DNA from: Styela clava
Lineage: Eukaryota; Chordata; Ascidiacea; Stolidobranchia; Styelidae
Length of the DNA stretch: 64,000 bases
Assembly (NCBI RefSeq): GCF_964204865.1
Contig: NC_135259.1
Location: 15,324,974-15,388,973 of the forward strand
Reading direction: 5' to 3'
Part shown: positions 58,066-64,000 of the stretch, in pieces
Layout: each line of letters starts with the position of its first letter
Numbering within the stretch: the first letter of the stretch is position 1
Position numbers and translations under genes: made by a program
The notes under the pieces: model-generated
The model's database searches: none
Seen by the model: the letters and a program-made list of their open reading frames with translations, nothing else
Told to the model about the DNA's origin: nothing

Positions 58066-61000
58066 AACTAAGCGAAAAATGAATTTTCAGGGATTCCGCA
58101 AATACAAAGTTTCGGAAAATTATCCTTTTCGGAACCTTGATTCCTCGAAAACCGCCAATAAAGGCAGCACCACGACACATTTGGAGAAAAGCAGATATCC
58201 CATAAATTCAATTTTTCTATAACAGAACAGTAGCAGTACGTTTTGGATTGACCATATATATTACCGGTTCCATTACATTTGAACCCACGTACATTTGAAC
58301 CCATGACAATTGCACCTGTATGCTATTGCATCTATGGAATTTTTTTTGTTTCACGGATAGTTAAACCCATACTAACCCTAACCCATGGGCTTTAGCACCC
58401 GCATATAGATCGAACCCGTGGATAAACGCATGGGTTCAAATTTACGTGGGTTCAAATGTACGGTCACCATATTACCAAACATATCGTGTAATCTAAATTT
58501 TAATAATGGCATGGACGTAACAAATTTAAAATTGATTTTGTATTTCAATTAAATTTGCTAGATAATGAATAAAATATCATTTTCTCTTTGTCACACATTA
58601 ATACTGTACATCTTTTAAACTTGGAATACGTTGCGGGAAGTATAAAACAGCAAAAAAACATTTGCGACTCCTAGTGGATTCTGTCCTGGATTACAAAAAA
58701 TTATCGTTTTTAAAATGGCGATTTTTCGAAAACCGCCAATAAAGGCAGCACTACGAAATATTCGGATAAAAGCACATACATTATAGATTTGATTTTATTA
58801 TGCCAGAACAGTAGCAGCACGTTTTGACTTGGACATATATAATACCAAACATAGCCTATATTCCTCGATTTTTAAAACAAAGGTACGTAACATATTAAAA
58901 AAGGGTTTGTATTTCAACTAAAGTTGCAGGATAATTGATCAAATATTTTTTTCTCTTTGTCGCACATCAATACTGTACGTCTATTAAAGTTAGAATAAGT
59001 TACAGAAAGTATAAAGTAATAATAAAAAAAAATTTTGCGCACCCCCTTAAATTAGTTTGAGAATTTCGAAAATTATCGTTTTTGGATTGGTGATTTCTCA
59101 AAAACCGCCAATAAAGGCAACATCACGACACATTCAGAGAAAAGCACATACCTTATAGATTCAATTTTATTATGTCAGAACGGTAGCAGCACGTTTTGAC
59201 TTTGCCATATATAATACCAAACATAGCGTATACTCTTTCAATTTTATGAACAATGTGGACGAAACAAATTTAAAAAGGAATTGTATGTCAACTAAATTTG
59301 CTGAACAATTGATAAAATATATATTTTTCTCTTTGTCACACATTAATACTGTATGTCTATTAAACTTAGAATGAGTTGCAGAAGAAAAGTATAAAATACC
59401 AAAAAAACATTTTACGCCCTCTCGTGGATTCCTTTCAAAATTTCGAAAAATTATCGATTTTAGAAGGGCAATTTTTCGAAAACCGCCAATAAAGGCAGCA
59501 CTACGACACATTCGGAGAAAAGTATATACCCTATAGATTTGATTTCACTTTAACAAAACAGTGGCAGCATGTTTTGACTTGGCTATATATAATACCAAAA
59601 TAGCGTGTATTCACAGTTTTATAAACAATGTCGACGTAACAAATTTAAGATGGATTTGTATTTCAACTGAAGCTGCTGGAAAATTGATCAAATATATTTT
59701 TCTCCTTGTCACAAATGAATACTGTACGTTTATTAAACTAAGAATTAATTGGGAAAGTTTAAAATATAAAAAAAAAACATTTTACGCTTTCTATAATGGG
59801 TTCTTTTCTGAATTCCGAAAAATAATCGTTTTTGAAAGGGCGATTTCTCGAAAACCGCCAATAAAGTCAGCACTACGACACATTCGGAAAAAAGCAAACA
59901 CCTTTTAGATTCGACTTCACTATACCATAACAGTAGCAGCACGTTTTGACTTGGCCATTTATAATACCAAACATAGCGTATATCTCAATTATTTGAATAG
60001 CGTAGATGTTCACATATTTTAAAAAGGTTTGGTATTTCAAATAAACTCACCTAATATCGTAATATTACGTTTTCTTACTTTTTCAAACACCGACACTGTG
60101 TGTTAATTAAACTTGGAATAAGATGCAAATTGTATAAAATAGTGAAAAATGTCTTAGAACCTATATATAATTTTTTTCAATTTCCCAAACATGCCGTTTT
60201 TGGAGTGACGAATTCTCGGAAAATAGCCAATAAAGGCAGCAATACGACACTTTTGGAGAATAGCAGATACGTTAAAGATTCGATTTCACCAAACCAGAAC
60301 AGTAGCAGCACGTTTTGATTTGGCCATATTTAATACTAAACAAAGCATATAATTTTCAATTATATCAACTATGTAGATGTAACATATTTAAAAACGGTTA
60401 AGTATTTCAACTAAATTTACTGGATAATTCATCAAACACTTTTTTCTCTTGGTCATACATCAAAACTGTACGTTCATTAAACTTGGAATTAGTGTGCAAA
60501 TCTTAAAATGCCAAAAAATGATTTGACGCCCTCTAGTGGATCCTTTTCGGAATTTCGAAAAATTATCGTTTTTGAAAGGGCGATTTCTCAAAAACCTCCA
60601 ATAAAGGCAGCACTACGACACATTCCGAGAAAAGCAGATACCTTATAGATTCGATTTTAATATGTCAGAACAGTAGCAGCACGTTTTGACTTGGCCATAT
60701 ATAATACCAAACATAGCGTATAATTTTTAATTTTATCAACTATGTAGATGTAACATATTTGAAAACGGTTAGGTATTTCAACTTAATTTACTGGATAATT
60801 CATCAAACACTTTTTTCTCTTGGTCATACATCAAAACTGTATGTTCATTAAACTTGGAATAAGACGGCGAATCCTAAAATAACAAAAAATGATTTGACGC
60901 CCTCTTGTGTTTTTTTTTTTGAAGTTTTGAAAAAATATCGTTTTTAAAAGGGCGATTTCTCAAAAACCGCCAATAAAGGCAGCACTACAACACATTCGGA

Positions 61001-61250
61001 GAAAAGAAAATACCATATAGATTCCATTTCATTATGTCAGAACAACAGCAGCACGATTTTACTTGGCCATATATAATACCAAATATAACGTGTATTCACA
61101 ATTTTATAAACAATGTACACGTAACATATTGTAAAAAGATTTTGTATTTTAACTAAATTTACTGGATAATTCATCAAACATCTTTTTTTTTTGAACGTAC
61201 ATCAATAATGAACGTTCATTAAACTTGGAATAGGTTGGAATAATATAAAC
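58066..61250 (+). repeat. Satellite array, ~372-bp monomer, forward orientation
   Basis: The core CCGCCAATAAAGGCAGCA (with small changes) starts near 58152, 58733, 59105, 59483, 59855, 60227, 60595 and 60967. Spacing is 368-378 except the first interval of 581, which is explained by a MITE insertion (58263-58468). Each monomer also has CAGAACAGTAGCAGCACG, TTGGCCATATATAATACC and CATTAAACTTGGAAT. Monomers are diverged by small indels, so this is an old array and not freshly amplified. Confidence 0.92.
58263..58468 (-). mobile_element. MITE family 1 copy inserted in the satellite
   Basis: Starts CGGTTCCATTACATTTGAAC and ends GTACGGTCACC, a full-length reverse copy of the 12290-12490 element. 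The flanks share ATATTAC. The monomer around it is otherwise collinear with its neighbours. It contains ACCCTAACCC. Confidence 0.85.
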
Positions 61251-61600
61251 TAATTTACGAGCTCTAAGTCAATATTTTCATTAAAATATAAAACCACGAA
61301 TCGGTTACAAGTAATGATGGATCATTTTAGCCTGTCCCTAGTCAATCGCTGTCATTCCAGAACGCACTTTTTCATTGCAATCAAACTTAAGCTCATCGGA
61401 AGACACGATAACGATTAAAACACTTCATCCAAACCTATTTTTTTGAAACACGGCGAGAAACTTACAAATAACTTGCGAAATTGCGAAAGAAGGCAATGTT
61501 CACAACCATGCTTGAATGTCTATCTAAGAGAACAAGGTGTATCAGCGAATGTAAAAATAAATGCAAAAAAGAAGGGAAATTTACGATATGTTTGGTATTA
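61250..61600. other. Spacer at the centre of the inverted satellite
   Basis: About 350 bp of sequence that does not show the monomer words and lies between the two opposite arrays. No gene or terminal repeats were seen. Confidence 0.6.
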
Positions 61601-64000
61601 CGTATGGCAGAGTCAATCGTGCAGCTACTGTTCTAGTACAGTGAAATGGAATTCAAAATGTATTTGTTTTTTTCCGAATGTGTCGTAGTGCTGCCTTTAT
61701 TGGCGGTTTTCGAGAAATCGCCCTTTTAAAAACGATATTTTTTCAAATTATGAAAAGAATCCACAAGGATGCGTAAAATAATTTTTTGTTGTTTTATACT
61801 TTCCGCAACTTATTCCAAGTTCAATTAAAGTACAGTATTGATTTAGGACCAGGAGAAAAATATATTCGATTATTTATCGAGTAAATTTAGTTGAAATACC
61901 AAACCGTTTTCAAATATGTTACGTCTGCATTGTTTATAAAAGTTTGAATACACGCTATGTTTGGTATTATATATGGCCAAGTCAAAACGTGCTGCTACAG
62001 TTCTGACATAATGGAATCAAATCTATAAGGTATATGCTTTTCTCAGAATGTGTCGTAATGCTGCCTTTATTGGCGGTTTTCAAGAATTCGTCACTCCATA
62101 AACGGTATGTTTAGGAAATTGAAAAAAATATATAATAGGGCGTAAGACATTTTATGTGGTTTTATACAATTCACAACTTATTCCAAGTTTAATTAACGTG
62201 CAGTATTGATGTATGACCAAGAGAAAAAAGTGTTTGATGAATTACCAGTAAATCTAGTTGAAATACCTAACCGTTTTTGAATATGTTACATCTACATGAT
62301 TGATAAAATTAAAAATTATACGCTATGTTTGGTATTATTTATGGCCAACTCAAAACGTGCTGCTACTGTTCTGACTTTGAAATTTTGAAAATAATCCACA
62401 AAAGGACGTAAAATGCTTTTTGGTATTTTATACTTTCCGCAACTTATTCCAAGTTTAATGAACGTATGGTATATATGTATGTCCAAGAGAAAAAGATGTT
62501 TGATAAATTATCTAGAAAATTTATTTGAAATACCAAACCGTTTTTGAATAATGTTAAGTCTGCATTGTTTATAAAAGTTTGAATACACGCTATGTTTGGT
62601 ATTATATATGGCCAAGTCAAAACGTGCTGCTACTGTTTTGACATAATGAAATCAAATCTATAAGGTATTTGCTTTGCTCCGAATGTGTCGTAGTGCTGCC
62701 TTTATTGGCGGTTTTTGAGAAATCGTCCTTTTCAAAAACGATAATTTTTCGAAATTCCGAAAAGAATCCACAAGAGGGCGTCAAATCATTTTTTGGCATT
62801 TTAAGATTTGCACACTAATTCCAAGTTTAATGAACGTACAGTTTTGTTGTATACCCAAGAGAAGAAAGTATTTGATGAATTTTCCAGTAAATTTAGTTGA
62901 AATACCAAACCGTTTTTAAATATGTCACATCTACAATATTTAATAAAATTGAAAGTATACGCTATGTTTGGAATTATATATGGCCAAGTCAAAACGTGCT
63001 GCTACTGTTCTGACATATTAAAATCGAATCTATAAGGTATCTGCTTTTCTCCAAATGTGTCGTAATGCTGCCTCTATTGGCGGTTTTCGAGAAATCGCTA
63101 TTTCAATAACAATAATTTTTTGAAATTTTGAAAATAATCCACAAAAGGACGTAAAATGCTTTTTGGTATTTTATACTTTCCGCAACTTATTCCAAGTTTA
63201 ATGAACGTACAATATATATGTATGTCCAAGAAAAAAAGATGTTTGATAATTTATCTAGTAAATTTAGTTGAAATACCAAACGTTTTTTGAATATGTTACG
63301 TCTGCATTGTTTATAACTTTTTGAATACACGCTATGTTTGGTATTATATATGGCAAAGTCAAAACATGCTGCTACTGTTCTGACATAATGAAATCAAATC
63401 TATAAGATATCTGCTTTTCTCCGAATGTGTCGTAGTGCTGCCTTTATTGGCGGTTTTTGAGAAATCGCCCTTTCAAAAACGATATTTTTTTGAAATTCCG
63501 AAAAAAATCCACAAGAGGGCGTAAAATCATTTTTTGTTATTTTTAGATTTGCCACTTATTCCAAGTTTATTGAACGTACAGTTGTGATATATGGCCAAGA
63601 GAAAAAAGTATTTGATGAATTATCCAGTAAATTTAGTTGAAATACCAAACCGTTTTTAAATATGTTACATCTACATAGTTAATAAAATTGAAAATTATAT
63701 GCTATGTTTGGTATCATGTATTGCCAAGTTAAAACGTGCTGCTACTGTTCTGACATATTAAAATCGAATCTATAGGGTATATGCTTTTCTTCGAATGTGT
63801 CGTAGTGCTGCCTTTAGTGGCGGTTTTTGAGAAATCGCCCTTTCAAAAACGGTAATTTTGTGAAATTTATTAAAGAATCCACAAGAGGGCGTAATTTTTT
63901 TTCGGTATTTCAGACTTTCCTCAACTTATTCTAAGTTTAATGAAGTGCATTATTGTTGTGTGACAAAGAGAAAAATATTTTCTTTGATGAACTATCCAGT
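61600..64000 (-). repeat. Satellite array, ~372-bp monomer, reverse orientation
   Basis: TGCTGCCTTTATTGGCGG (reverse core) occurs near 61699, 62069, 62709, 63081, 63451 and 63821, spaced 370-372 except one 640-bp interval that contains a monomer with an internal deletion near 62380. It continues past the window end. Confidence 0.92.

Noticed and set aside
59170-59908. Overlapping 113- and 115-codon frames in the satellite (CRSAAFIGGF-like)
   Set aside because: They run in the satellite monomer on opposite strands, are not conserved between monomers because of indels, and have no known domain.
58066-64000. CRISPR array
   Set aside because: Repeats are whole 372-bp monomers with no short direct repeat plus unique spacer pattern, and the genome is eukaryotic.

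Overview
This is a eukaryotic, AT-rich (roughly one-third GC) animal genomic window. The protein-coding genes have canonical GT-AG introns and are typically bilaterian: an AMP deaminase, the BBSome subunit BBS5, a FAM149B-type ciliary protein and a small family of MFS transporters of the FLVCR/SLC49 type. Compact genes with introns of a few hundred bases, a crowd of short DNA transposons and one SINE-like repeat with a tRNA-like head suggest an invertebrate, perhaps an ascidian tunicate. The phylum is inference from general appearance (about even odds); the gene assignments are much firmer.

Layout. 1-4140 is gene-free and repeat-rich: a GC-rich interspersed repeat, two monomers of a ~372-bp satellite and a hAT element with a second hAT nested inside. 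4141-30245 is dominated by a large inverted segmental duplication: arm 1 (4141-14758) carries transporter copy A on the + strand, arm 2 (21963-30245) carries copy C on the - strand, and the spacer holds copy B (+). Copy B has lost most of its last exon in frame. A degraded last exon of a fourth copy (D) lies at 31138-31494. Many hAT-like insertions interrupt one arm but not the other, so they post-date the duplication.

34378-43195 (-) is a complete 17-exon AMP deaminase gene, 811 aa when the exons are joined, with every junction in phase; its first exon encodes a consensus N-myristoylation signal. 44800-48713 (+) is BBS5, head-to-head with AMPD, with seven supported exons and one unresolved small exon. 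52658-54934 (-) is an intronless 758-codon FAM149B-like gene. BBS5 and FAM149B are both cilium genes. 55-57 kb is a repeat cluster.

58.1 kb to the window end is a satellite domain: about eight ~372-bp monomers in one orientation, a ~350-bp spacer, then at least six in the opposite orientation, forming a large imperfect palindrome.

No rRNA, ordinary tRNA, CRISPR or prokaryotic operon was seen. Promoters were not called because nothing in the upstream sequences was decisive.
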